From contig JAPOVK010000026.1 in the NCBI GenBank assembly GCA_026708185.1, forward strand, positions 1 to 46,028: DNA of 46,028 nt, given 5' to 3'. Made by a program: the position numbers and the translations under genes. Positions within the stretch are counted from its first letter, which is position 1; every line of letters starts with the position of its first letter. The notes beneath the pieces were generated by a model that saw only the letters and a program-made list of their open reading frames with translations, did no database searches and was not told the origin of the DNA. Source of the DNA: Gammaproteobacteria bacterium. Lineage in GTDB: Bacteria; Pseudomonadota; Gammaproteobacteria; Pseudomonadales; Azotimanducaceae. Shown in pieces: positions 1 through 7,392 of the stretch.

Positions 1-61
1 CCCTCGCAAGAAAGAGCCCTCAGCCGGGGAGCGCGAGGGGCCCGCCCCTCGCAAGGAAGAG
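1..61. repeat. 16-bp direct repeat, 45 bp apart, inside egtB
   Basis: Bases 1-16 and 46-61 share CCCTCGCAAGRAAGAG with one mismatch. The spacing is 45 bp, exactly 15 codons, so the reading frame is kept. Between them, GCGAGGGG (33-40) is the inverse of the CCCTCGC that opens each copy, so the segment can also fold into a hairpin. It looks like an in-frame repeat insertion or duplication in a variable loop of EgtB; this is inference, because the upstream part is missing. Confidence 0.6.
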
Positions 62-315
62 ATGCCGGCTTGGCGCAGGTGTTCGGCGACTGCTGGGAGT
101 GGACATCGAGCGCGTACGGGCCGTACCCCGGGTTCCGCCCCCTTGGCGGCACGCTCGGCGAGTACAACGGCAAGTTCATGTCCAGCCAGATGGTCCTGCG
201 CGGCGGCTCTTGCGCGACCCCCGTTGGACACATTCGCTTGAGCTATCGGAACTTCTTCTACCCGAAGGACCGTTGGCAGTTCACGGGCATCCGACTCGCC
301 CGGGACCGGAATTAG
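1..315 (+). CDS. egtB: Ergothioneine biosynthesis protein EgtB, C-terminal end (5' end outside window)
   Basis: The frame is open from base 1 to a TAG at 313-315. It encodes the end of the formylglycine-generating-enzyme-like domain of EgtB, the iron-dependent sulfoxide synthase that joins cysteine (or glutamylcysteine) to N-alpha-trimethylhistidine. Recognisable family strings are [43 protein letters not shown] and [11 protein letters not shown], in the usual order. EgtD follows directly, which supports the assignment. The first 20 or so codons do not resemble EgtB; they contain a 45-bp-period repeat (separate entry) just before the conserved GLAQVFGD segment, so the gene may carry an in-frame insertion there. 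The start and the N-terminal DinB-like domain lie upstream of the window. Confidence 0.88.
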   Translation, partial: PSQERALSRGARGARPSQGRDAGLAQVFGDCWEWTSSAYGPYPGFRPLGGTLGEYNGKFMSSQMVLRGGSCATPVGHIRLSYRNFFYPKDRWQFTGIRLARDRN

Positions 316-363
316 GAGCCCACCATCGATCCCAGCACGTCCAACGGCCATTCCTCGTTCGAG

Positions 364-1302
364 TTGTTCGATCACACGCCGCCGCTACCCGACATGGTCG
401 CCGAGGTCACGCGCGGCTTGCGCCTGCCGCAGAAATCGATTCCCCCGAAGTACTTCTACGACCCCGCGGGATCACGTCTTTTCGACGCCATCACGAGATT
501 GCCCGAGTACTACCTGACCAGGACGGAGATCGGCATTCTCAACCACAACCGGCAAGCCATCGGCGAGCACGTGGGCAGCGGAACTTGCTTGGTCGAGTAT
601 GGCAGCGGCAGCAGCACCAAGGTGCGCATACTGCTCGAGGCCTGCGACCCACGGGCTTACGTGCCAGTCGACATCTCCAGGAGCCACCTCGTTGCGGCTG
701 CGCGGGCGGTCTACGACGACTACCCGGCCCTGTCGGTTTACCCGACCTGCGCGGACTACAGCGGGCCGTTCGAACTGCCACCGGCGACACGGGACATGCC
801 ACGCGTCGCCTTCTTCCCGGGCTCGAGCATCGGCAACTTCGATCCCGCGGCCGCCGATCGCTTCCTGCGCGGGGTGGCGCAGACCGTGGGCCCCGGCGGC
901 ACGCTGATCATTGGCGTGGATGCGAAGAAGGACCCGGGCGTGCTGGCGCGGGCCTACAACGACACGGCGGGCGTGACCGCGCGCTTCAACGAGAACCTTC
1001 TGCGCCACCTCAACGCTGCGATCGGCGCGGACTTCGACGTGGCCGGATTTCGCCACCGCGCGGTTTACAACGCGGACGCGGGACGGATCGAAATGTATCT
1101 CGATGCCGAGCGCGACCAGGTAGTGCGCATCAACGGAGACGCGGTGGAGTTTGCCCGCGGGGAGGCGTTGCACACTGAGAACTCGTACAAGTACGCGCCG
1201 GACGAGTTCATCGCGAAGGCCGCTCGCGCGGGATTCGATTGCATCGACGCGCTGCTCGACGAGCGACGCTACTTCATGGTGCTGCTACTCCGCGTGCGTT
1301 AA
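364..1302 (+). CDS. egtD: L-histidine N-alpha-methyltransferase EgtD
   Basis: EgtD uses three S-adenosylmethionine molecules to convert histidine to N-alpha-trimethylhistidine (hercynine), the first step of ergothioneine synthesis. The 312-residue product has the usual family length of about 320. It shows SIPPKYFYD and LFDAITRLPEYYLTRTE near the N terminus, the SAM-binding EYGSGSSTKVRILL, FFPGSSIGNF, and a C-terminal ENSYKY. The marked start is TTG at 364. An alternative is an ATC codon at 325, which has a well-placed AGGAG (314-318) six bases upstream and would add 13 residues; no ATG or GTG lies between the egtB stop and 364 in this frame. egtB stop and egtD are in the same frame and presumably one operon. 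Confidence 0.93.
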   Translation: MFDHTPPLPDMVAEVTRGLRLPQKSIPPKYFYDPAGSRLFDAITRLPEYYLTRTEIGILNHNRQAIGEHVGSGTCLVEYGSGSSTKVRILLEACDPRAYVPVDISRSHLVAAARAVYDDYPALSVYPTCADYSGPFELPPATRDMPRVAFFPGSSIGNFDPAAADRFLRGVAQTVGPGGTLIIGVDAKKDPGVLARAYNDTAGVTARFNENLLRHLNAAIGADFDVAGFRHRAVYNADAGRIEMYLDAERDQVVRINGDAVEFARGEALHTENSYKYAPDEFIAKAARAGFDCIDALLDERRYFMVLLLRVR

Positions 1303-1364
1303 GCCCCGGCAGCTGCGGATCCCCGGGGACCGCTGCGTGCATCGTCTCCGTCGAACCGAGTACG

Positions 1365-1978
1365 TCATGGCGAAGGCCACGGGCCGTCTCGCCACACGTC
1401 CTGCACTGCCTGCTCCATGGCCCGGACCTCCGCAATCCGAAAGCATGGCGAACTGGCTCTCCCGCTTGCTCGCGGAAAGCCGACCGTGATTCTGCACGCG
1501 AAGCCGAATGAACAGGTCAATCTTGCGGTCGGGCATGTCGACGATCTCCTGGGTCGCAGCCTTGCTCTTGCCGTAACGGGCAAGGAACTCCAGTTCCGAC
1601 TCAAGCTCCACCTCGATCGCGGTTTCGAGGAAACGAAACAGCGCCTCCGCTTGGGCAGTGAGGTCGATGAAGCGGTACCACAAGGTGGTTTCGTTGCGAA
1701 CGGTCAAGCGACCGTCGTCGTCCAGCACGTAGTCTACGAGCGGCATGAGTTGACGCGAGAACGCTTCCAAGGACGCGTCGTACTCGTTGGGCCGATGCAG
1801 CATGGCCGCAGACACCGGGACGATCATGCCCGCTGGGGTAAAGCGGCGCCGAGCCAGGAAGCACATGCGACGTGTGCCAGTTGGGGATCACGTCGAGGTC
1901 GAAGCGTTCCACCAAGGCGCTATAGCCGGCAGGCCGGTAGTTTGCAGTGCGCACGAATCGTGTGGAAATGCGGGCCAT
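1365..1978 (-). pseudogene. Decayed Fic-family protein gene
   Basis: Three reading frames on the minus strand together recall a Fic protein (AMPylation-type enzyme). Bases 1978 to about 1860 encode the family N terminus (GYSALVERFDLDVIPNWHTS). A second frame, about 1863-1430, encodes the C-terminal part (RRFTPAGMIVPVSAAMLHR, QEIVDMPDRKIDLFIRL, GRLSASKRESQFAMLSD). The last residues (AEVRAMEQAVQDVWRDG) are in a third frame ending at 1365. The middle of the protein, including the catalytic HPFxxGNGR loop, is absent. Two frame changes plus an internal deletion mean no active enzyme can be made. Family assignment rests on remembered sequence patterns. Confidence 0.75.
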
Positions 1979-2075
1979 CCGCGAAATCCTCGTAACCTAC
2001 CAGCGAAAACCGTAAACTAGCCGAACTGGCGACAAATGTCCTTAAGCGAGTCGGTTCGGTAGTGGCCTCAGTCTC

Positions 2076-2522
2076 CTAGAACTCCCAGAGGACCCACTCC
2101 GCAACCAGCGTCTTCGCCTGCTCCAAGTCCCCGAAGCCACGGGTCCTGTCGTACGGCACCAGGTAGTACGGCTTGCCGAGTTTCGGCACCACCTTGATCA
2201 TCCGAAGCTGTCCGTTCTGGCGGTACTCGTAGACCATGCGCTCTTCGCTTGCGATGAGCGTGACATCGGGCCCGCGAAACTCGGGCGGTGGTTCCTCGGT
2301 GACGATCAACGGAACGTGGCGCGTATTCTCCTCCGCTGGCGAAGGGGCCTTGTCGGTCGAGGCGGCTTCCTTCGGGGGCGGGTCGTCGCTGCCTGCGGGC
2401 GGGGTTGGGTTGTCCGGGTTGGATGGAGCGGCGACCAGCGCGGCCGAGGCAAACGCGGCGGCGGAGAGAAGCGGCCAGACGGCCCAGGATGAGGGCGACC
2501 GGAATACGGCGGCGTCTTGCAT
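2076..2522 (-). CDS. DUF2782 family protein, exported
   Basis: This 148-residue protein has a hydrophobic N-terminal segment (about residues 12-33, ending in ALVAAP) that looks like a signal peptide or anchor, then a Pro/Asp/Glu-rich linker (34-66), then a small C-terminal domain with VYEYRQNGQLRMIKVVPKLG and KPYYLVPYD, which I recognise as DUF2782. The function is unknown. In Pseudomonas a protein of this family lies directly beside polA, as here, where the two genes are divergent with 63 bp between their starts. ATG at 2522 is the only start that places the hydrophobic segment at the N terminus. Confidence 0.8.
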   Translation of the reverse strand: MQDAAVFRSPSSWAVWPLLSAAAFASAALVAAPSNPDNPTPPAGSDDPPPKEAASTDKAPSPAEENTRHVPLIVTEEPPPEFRGPDVTLIASEERMVYEYRQNGQLRMIKVVPKLGKPYYLVPYDRTRGFGDLEQAKTLVAEWVLWEF

Positions 2523-2585
2523 GAAACCCGCGCCGCCGGTCACTATGTCCCCCTTGGGCGCATGACCATGAAGGGGGAATCTACC

Positions 2586-5276
2586 ATGGCTGCCGACAAA
2601 CCGTTGTTGCTGGTCGACGGCTCGTCCTACCTGTTCCGAGCATTCCATGCGCTGCCCGATCTGCGCACGCTGGACGGTTTTCCCACAGGTGCGATCCGCG
2701 GGGTCATCGGCATGCTGCGCAAGCTCGCCGCCGACTTCGAGGGCAGCCCCGTCGCCGTGGTCTTCGACGCCAGCGGCCCGACCTTCCGCAACAAGATGTT
2801 CCCCGAGTACAAGGCGAACCGGCCGCGCATGGCGGACGACCTGCGGATGCAGATCCAACCGATCCTCGACATCATCGAGGCCATGGGCATGCCCCTGCTC
2901 CGTGTCCCGGATGTGGAGGCGGACGACGTCATCGGCACGCTGGCCGCCCAGGCTACCCGGACCGCGCGGCGCACCGTGATCTCCACCGGCGACAAGGACA
3001 TGGCGCAACTGGTCTCCGACCACGTCACGTTGGTCAACACGATGACCGAGACGGCTCTCGACCGGGACGGCGTGGTCGAGAAATACGGTGTCGCACCCGA
3101 GCAGATCGTCGACTACCTGGCACTGATGGGCGACGCGATCGACAACATTCCCGGCGTGCCGAAGGTGGGTCCCAAGACGGCGGCCAAGTGGCTCGCCCAG
3201 TTCGGCTCGCTGGACGAGGTCATAGCCCGCGCCAGCGAGGTCAAGGGCAAGATCGGCGACAACCTGCGTGCGACCGTGGACCAGTTGCCGCTGTCGAGGC
3301 AGCTCACGACGATCGACTGCGAAATCAGCCTCGAGGTCGGGATCGACGACCTGGCGATGAAACCCGCCGACGAGGACAAGCTCCGGGGTTACTTCGAGCT
3401 CTACGAGTTCAAGCCGTGGCTCGAAGAGCTTGGCGGCGGCGCGGAGCCTCCCCCGTCCGAGACCGTTGACATCGAAGTGGTCACGGACGGCGACGCGCTG
3501 GCCCGCTGGTTCGACCGCGCCCGCGACGCGGGGTCGTTGACGTTGTCGATCGAGACCTCCGGCGAGCGGTTCATGACCAGTCGCCCGGCCGGCGTGGCGC
3601 TCGGCGTTGCGGCCGGCGAGGCCGCCTACGTGCCAGTCGGCCACGACTACGTGGGTGTGCCGCGGCAACTCGATTGGACGGATTTCCTCGCCGCGGCGAA
3701 GCCTTTGCTCGAGGACCCCGCGATCGCCAAAACCGGCCATGATCTGAAGACCGTGATGAGCATCCTCGCGAGGTACGGCGTGGACCTTGAGGGCGCCGAC
3801 CACGACATCATGCTGGAGTCCTACGTCGTCGACAGCGTCGGTGCCCGCCGCCACCACCTCGAGGACGTCGCGGGCAAGTACCTTGGCGACCCTGGTCCCG
3901 CGTTCGAGGCGATCGCGGGCAAGGGCGCGAAGCGCTTGTCGATGAACGCGATCGACGTCGACGCCGCTGCGGGCTACGCGGCCACGCGGGCCGATCTTGC
4001 AATCCGCCTGCACGCGACGTTGCGCACCAAGCTCGACGCCACCGGCCGGCTCGGTCAGGTCTACGACGACATCGACCGACCGCTGCTCGCCGTGCTTTCG
4101 CGTGTCGAACGCACCGGCACGCTTGTCGACGCCGGCCTGCTTGCGGACCAGAGCCGCGAACTCGCAACGCGCATGGGCGAACTCGAGGAAGCGGCCTACG
4201 CGGCCGCAGGCGAACCGTTCAATCTCGGCTCGCCCAAGCAGTTGCAGGAGATCCTCTACGACAAGCTCGAACTGCCGGCGCTGAAGAAGACCCAGAAAGG
4301 CCAGCGCTCGACCGCCGAGCCCGTGCTCGTCGAATTGGCCGACATGGGCCACGAACTGCCGCAGATCATCCTCGACCACCGCTCGCTGTCGAAGTTGAAA
4401 TCCACCTATACCGACAGCCTGCCGCACGAGATCAACCAGGCGACCGGTCGCATCCACACGTCCTACAACCAGGCGGTGGCCGCGACCGGACGCCTGTCTT
4501 CGGCCGACCCCAACCTGCAGAACATCCCAATCCGCACCGCCGAGGGACGCCGCATCCGGCAGGCGTTCGTGGCGCCGCCGGGGAAGAAGCTAATCGCCGC
4601 CGACTATTCGCAGATCGAGTTGCGAATCATGGCGCACCTTTCGGGCGACGAAGGCCTGCAACGCGCCTTCGCCGCTGGCGAGGACATCCATCGCGCGACC
4701 GCGGCCGAGGTTTTCGGGGCCGAGCTAGGCACCGTTACCGACGACCAGCGACGCAGCGCCAAGGCGGTCAACTTCGGCCTGATCTACGGGATGTCGTCGT
4801 TCGGTCTGGGGCAGCAGCTTGGCGTGACGCGCTTCGTCGCCCAGGGCTACATCGACCGCTACTTCGAGCGTTTCCCAGGCGTGCGCGAGTTCATGGACCG
4901 GGTGCGGGCCCAGGCGCACGCCGACGGGTTCGTGGAAACGGTCTTCGGACGACGCCTCTACCTGCCGGATATCGGCGTACGCAACCACGCCCGGCGTCAG
5001 GGGGCGGAGCGCGCTGCGATCAACGCGCCGATGCAAGGGACGGCCGCCGACATCATCAAGCGCGCCATGCTGGCCGTGGACGATTTCTGTCGGCACGGCG
5101 ACCTTGATGTGGCCATGATCCTGCAGGTCCACGACGAACTGGTGCTCGAGGTGGCGGAGGACGACGTCGCGGAGGTAACCGAGGAGGTTACGAGGCGCAT
5201 GCGCGACGCTGCGGACCTGACCGTCGAGCTCGTGGTGGACGCAGGCGTCGGGGACAACTGGGACGAGGCGCACTGA
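2586..5276 (+). CDS. polA: DNA polymerase I, proofreading site degenerate
   Basis: This 896-residue enzyme fills gaps and removes RNA primers in replication and repair. The 5'-nuclease domain (about 1-290) is intact, with VFDASGPTFRNKMFPEYKANRP and VEADDVIGTLA. The polymerase domain keeps motif A (ADYSQIELR, D673), motif B (RRSAKAVNFGLIYG, K726, F730) and motif C (QVHDELVLEV, D850). The 3'-5' exonuclease domain (about 295-480) keeps its fold-defining strings but not its metal ligands: aligned with E. coli, D355 is Ser321, D424 is Val390 and D501 is Arg468; only E357 remains (Glu323). Proofreading is therefore probably lost, as in Taq and Bst polymerases. The start ATG at 2586 has AGGGGG eight to nine bases upstream. 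Confidence 0.97.
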   Translation: MAADKPLLLVDGSSYLFRAFHALPDLRTLDGFPTGAIRGVIGMLRKLAADFEGSPVAVVFDASGPTFRNKMFPEYKANRPRMADDLRMQIQPILDIIEAMGMPLLRVPDVEADDVIGTLAAQATRTARRTVISTGDKDMAQLVSDHVTLVNTMTETALDRDGVVEKYGVAPEQIVDYLALMGDAIDNIPGVPKVGPKTAAKWLAQFGSLDEVIARASEVKGKIGDNLRATVDQLPLSRQLTTIDCEISLEVGIDDLAMKPADEDKLRGYFELYEFKPWLEELGGGAEPPPSETVDIEVVTDGDALARWFDRARDAGSLTLSIETSGERFMTSRPAGVALGVAAGEAAYVPVGHDYVGVPRQLDWTDFLAAAKPLLEDPAIAKTGHDLKTVMSILARYGVDLEGADHDIMLESYVVDSVGARRHHLEDVAGKYLGDPGPAFEAIAGKGAKRLSMNAIDVDAAAGYAATRADLAIRLHATLRTKLDATGRLGQVYDDIDRPLLAVLSRVERTGTLVDAGLLADQSRELATRMGELEEAAYAAAGEPFNLGSPKQLQEILYDKLELPALKKTQKGQRSTAEPVLVELADMGHELPQIILDHRSLSKLKSTYTDSLPHEINQATGRIHTSYNQAVAATGRLSSADPNLQNIPIRTAEGRRIRQAFVAPPGKKLIAADYSQIELRIMAHLSGDEGLQRAFAAGEDIHRATAAEVFGAELGTVTDDQRRSAKAVNFGLIYGMSSFGLGQQLGVTRFVAQGYIDRYFERFPGVREFMDRVRAQAHADGFVETVFGRRLYLPDIGVRNHARRQGAERAAINAPMQGTAADIIKRAMLAVDDFCRHGDLDVAMILQVHDELVLEVAEDDVAEVTEEVTRRMRDAADLTVELVVDAGVGDNWDEAH

Positions 5277-5304
5277 CCGGCCATGGCCCCGGTGGGGCGG
5301 TCAG
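5273..5304. terminator. Hairpin between convergent polA and sigma-clamp gene
   Basis: CTGACCG (5273-5279) pairs perfectly with CGGTCAG (5298-5304), and the loop contains a further GC-rich palindrome, GGCCATGGCC. It covers both stop codons of the convergent genes. There is no long T run on either side, so it is a possible rather than a clear bidirectional terminator. Confidence 0.45.
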
Positions 5305-6608
5305 GCAACAGCCAGTTGCTCAGCGACCTTCACGCACATGGTCAGAACCCTGTGCTTGCCGTCGCTCATGTCGAGAACGCCGTGCCGGGTCACGCTCAGC
5401 GAGACCTCGAGGCCATCGAGCGCCAGAAGCGCTTTGCGCGGCACGCGGAGGTGGAAGAACTGGTCGGCAAGATCCTTGGCAACTTCCACGTGGCGCAACT
5501 CGACCGGGCTCGGCGCCGCTTCGCGAGCCCGCCTGCCATCGGCTTCGTAGACGAGGGCGCTCGCGAGGAGAGTTCCGCCCGGTAGCAAGGACAGGCGAAC
5601 ATGGTCAGCCCGGGTACGGACGGATCGTGTGGCGGCGCGAGTTAAAGCGTCGGTTGCCGACGTCAAGTCGCTGGCCCGTACCCGCACGCGCATCAGGACG
5701 TCCCTGTCCCTTGGCAGGACTTTCCGGTAGTCCGGGAATCGCCACGGACTGATCCCCCAAGCAAGTTCTTCGGCTGCCAACGCAAGTCGGACCTCGTCCA
5801 GGTGGACCGTCAGGTCCCCGCCGCCTGTCAACGCTTCTGCGCCGTTCGGGTGCACCAACACGTCGGCGTCAAGTGCCCTGAGCGCCGCTACGCGGCGGAC
5901 CAGCAGACGCGCGCCATCGGTCGCCACCGCGTAGCCCCGTCGGTCCAGCAGGACGCCATGAATCCCAGGTCGGGAGTCTTCGCGGTTGGGGGAGAAGAGT
6001 TCCGCCACGCCCAGCGATCTGACATCGGCCGGGCTGAGTCGCGCGGGCGTGCTGTGGCTCATGTTGTCCATTTCCTCCTTCAGTTGTTTGCGGGCGCGGT
6101 GCAGACGGCTCTTGACGGCCGATGTGGAGACTCGCAACCGAGCGCCGATTTCCCGGTAAGACTCGCCATGGACGTAGCGCGCGCGGATCAAGTCCCGTTG
6201 GTTTGGCGGAAGCCGGGCCACGGCCGCTCGCACCCTCGAGTTTCGAGGCGGGCTGTCGTCGGCAAAAGGTCCGTCGCCTTTCACCCCAGCCCATTCGGGC
6301 ACGCGCGACTGCAGGGCGAGATGCAACTGTCGCCATCGGATCTCTCCGCGCGTTTGCATCCGCACCTCGTTCCTGGCGATCACCGCGACCCATGCATCGA
6401 AGGCATGGGCATCGGTCAATGACGCCAACGATTCGATCACCCGCACCACCGTGTTCTGCACGGCATCGTCGATTTCCGTGCCTCCTTGGGCCAGGGCCAC
6501 GCGGCGGGCCAGCGCCGAGGCTCGGCCAACGAGCCGTTGCCGGGCGTGCTCGCATCCCTCGAGGGCATCCGCGACCAGTGTGGGCACGTCTTCTTTTGCA
6601 GACTTCAC
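5301..6608 (-). CDS. ECF-type sigma factor fused to a two-domain beta-clamp-like (DnaN-like) module
   Basis: One uninterrupted frame of 435 residues (from GTG 6608; an upstream TTG at 6656 would add 16 and overlap engB). Residues 10-180 are an ECF sigma factor: region 2 (EIDDAVQNTVVRVIESL, FDAWVAVIARNEVRM) and region 4 with its helix-turn-helix (VARLPPNQRDLIRARYVHG, YREIGARLRVSTSAVKSRL). Residues about 190-430 match domains 2 and 3 of the DNA polymerase III beta clamp: RPGIHGVLLD, AVATDGARLLV, RFPDYRKVLP, DHVRLSLLPGGTLLAS, and the closing LTMCVKV, in the same order as E. coli DnaN (GMLF, TVATDGHRLAV, RFPDYRRVLP, GVRLYV, VVMPMRL). Clamp domain 1 is missing. No anti-sigma gene is adjacent. Sits in the conserved polA-engB interval. 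Function is unknown; inferred role is clamp-linked promoter recognition. Confidence 0.82.
   Translation of the reverse strand: MKSAKEDVPTLVADALEGCEHARQRLVGRASALARRVALAQGGTEIDDAVQNTVVRVIESLASLTDAHAFDAWVAVIARNEVRMQTRGEIRWRQLHLALQSRVPEWAGVKGDGPFADDSPPRNSRVRAAVARLPPNQRDLIRARYVHGESYREIGARLRVSTSAVKSRLHRARKQLKEEMDNMSHSTPARLSPADVRSLGVAELFSPNREDSRPGIHGVLLDRRGYAVATDGARLLVRRVAALRALDADVLVHPNGAEALTGGGDLTVHLDEVRLALAAEELAWGISPWRFPDYRKVLPRDRDVLMRVRVRASDLTSATDALTRAATRSVRTRADHVRLSLLPGGTLLASALVYEADGRRAREAAPSPVELRHVEVAKDLADQFFHLRVPRKALLALDGLEVSLSVTRHGVLDMSDGKHRVLTMCVKVAEQLAVA
6060..6080 (-). promoter_or_regulatory. Possible internal ribosome site for a clamp-only product
   Basis: On the minus strand AAGGAGG (6080-6074) lies two bases before ATG 6071 and eleven before ATG 6062, exactly at the boundary between the sigma and clamp modules. 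Initiation at 6062 would give a clamp-like protein of about 253 residues on its own. The string also encodes Lys-Glu-Glu within the sigma C terminus, so it may be chance. Confidence 0.35.
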
Positions 6609-6631
6609 GGTTTGTTGATGCCGCTGCCCGA

Positions 6632-7273
6632 TCAGGGTTGCGCTGTCGACAGCCAACTGCGTACCAGGTCCGTAGCATCTGCGGCGCCGAGCCCGGTTTG
6701 CGCGGAGAACAGCGCGGGGTGGCAGTTCTCGCCCAGCTGCCGTTGCACGTTGCGGAGGGCTTGCGCGCGCGCACCGCGCTTGAGCTTGTCCGCCTTGTTG
6801 AGCAACGCCAGCATCGGCAGGCCGCGCGTCGCGGCCCAGTCGATCATGTGCACATCGAACGCCTGCAACGGCCGCCGGGCGTCCATGACCAGGACGATGC
6901 CGACGAGGTTCGTGCGCCGGCTGAGGTAGTCGTCGATGGCCCGTCCCCAGGCGTCGCGACGTGCCTTGGGGGCCTTGGCGTAGCCGTAGCCGGGCAGGTC
7001 GACCAGTCTGCCCCCGTCGGCGACGCTGAAGAAGTTGATCAACTGCGTCCGGCCCGGAGTTTTGCTCACCCGAGCCAGCGAGCGGCTACCCGTCAAAGCG
7101 TTGAGTGTGCTGGACTTTCCGGCGTTGGAACGGCCGACGAAACAGACTTCCGGGACATCGTCCACTGGACAGCGCTGGAGGCGGTCGGCGCTCGTGAGAA
7201 AGGAGCTGGTCAGGGGCACTGCCGGCCGGAAATCCGAGTCGGTCACGATGCTATACTCCGCGCGCTTCGGCAT
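6632..7273 (-). CDS. engB: Ribosome biogenesis GTP-binding protein EngB (YihA/YsxC)
   Basis: EngB is a GTPase needed for assembly of the large ribosomal subunit. The 213-residue product has the standard length and G motifs: GRSNAGKSS (G1, about residues 47-55), the switch KTPGRTQLINFF, DLPGYGYAK (G3), NKAD (G4, 160-163) and SAQ (G5, about 190). Its position beside polA is conserved in Gammaproteobacteria, although here the sigma-clamp gene sits between them. The ATG start lies at the centre of a 20-bp palindrome (separate entry). The sigma-clamp gene begins 23 bases downstream and may be co-transcribed. Confidence 0.96.
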   Translation of the reverse strand: MPKRAEYSIVTDSDFRPAVPLTSSFLTSADRLQRCPVDDVPEVCFVGRSNAGKSSTLNALTGSRSLARVSKTPGRTQLINFFSVADGGRLVDLPGYGYAKAPKARRDAWGRAIDDYLSRRTNLVGIVLVMDARRPLQAFDVHMIDWAATRGLPMLALLNKADKLKRGARAQALRNVQRQLGENCHPALFSAQTGLGAADATDLVRSWLSTAQP

Positions 7274-7283
7274 ATGCCGAAGC
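7264..7283. promoter_or_regulatory. Perfect 20-bp palindrome centred on the engB start codon
   Basis: GCTTCGGCATATGCCGAAGC is identical to its reverse complement, and the engB ATG (7273-7271) is at its centre. In RNA it would pair the start codon into a stem; in DNA it could bind a dimeric regulator. Confidence 0.6.
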
Positions 7284-7291
7284 CCCAAGTG

Positions 7292-7312
7292 CGCGTCGGG
7301 AATACCGACGCG
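7292..7312. promoter_or_regulatory. 8-bp inverted repeat in the engB / cytochrome c4 intergenic region
   Basis: CGCGTCGG (7292-7299) and CCGACGCG (7305-7312) are perfect inverse copies around a GAATA loop, nine bases from the palindrome on the engB start. It lies in the 119-bp divergent promoter region and could be an operator or a leader hairpin of the engB transcript. Confidence 0.45.
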
Positions 7313-7392
7313 GCTGCCGCCGAAAGCGCGAGATGGGTCGGGCACGTCGGGGCAAAAGGATTCTAGCGGACAACAGGGGAAGCAAGAGCACC

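Noticed and set aside
99-1178. A 359-residue plus-strand frame over egtB/egtD
   Set aside because: Out-of-frame shadow; the other frame gives recognisable EgtB and EgtD.
2076-4457. A 793-residue minus-strand frame across polA
   Set aside because: Only its last 148 residues (the DUF2782 protein) look like a protein; the rest is the antisense of polA, kept open by high GC.
5301-6608. Sigma factor and clamp-like protein as two separate genes
   Set aside because: There is no stop codon between them and the frame is continuous; the internal start is recorded only as a possible second product.
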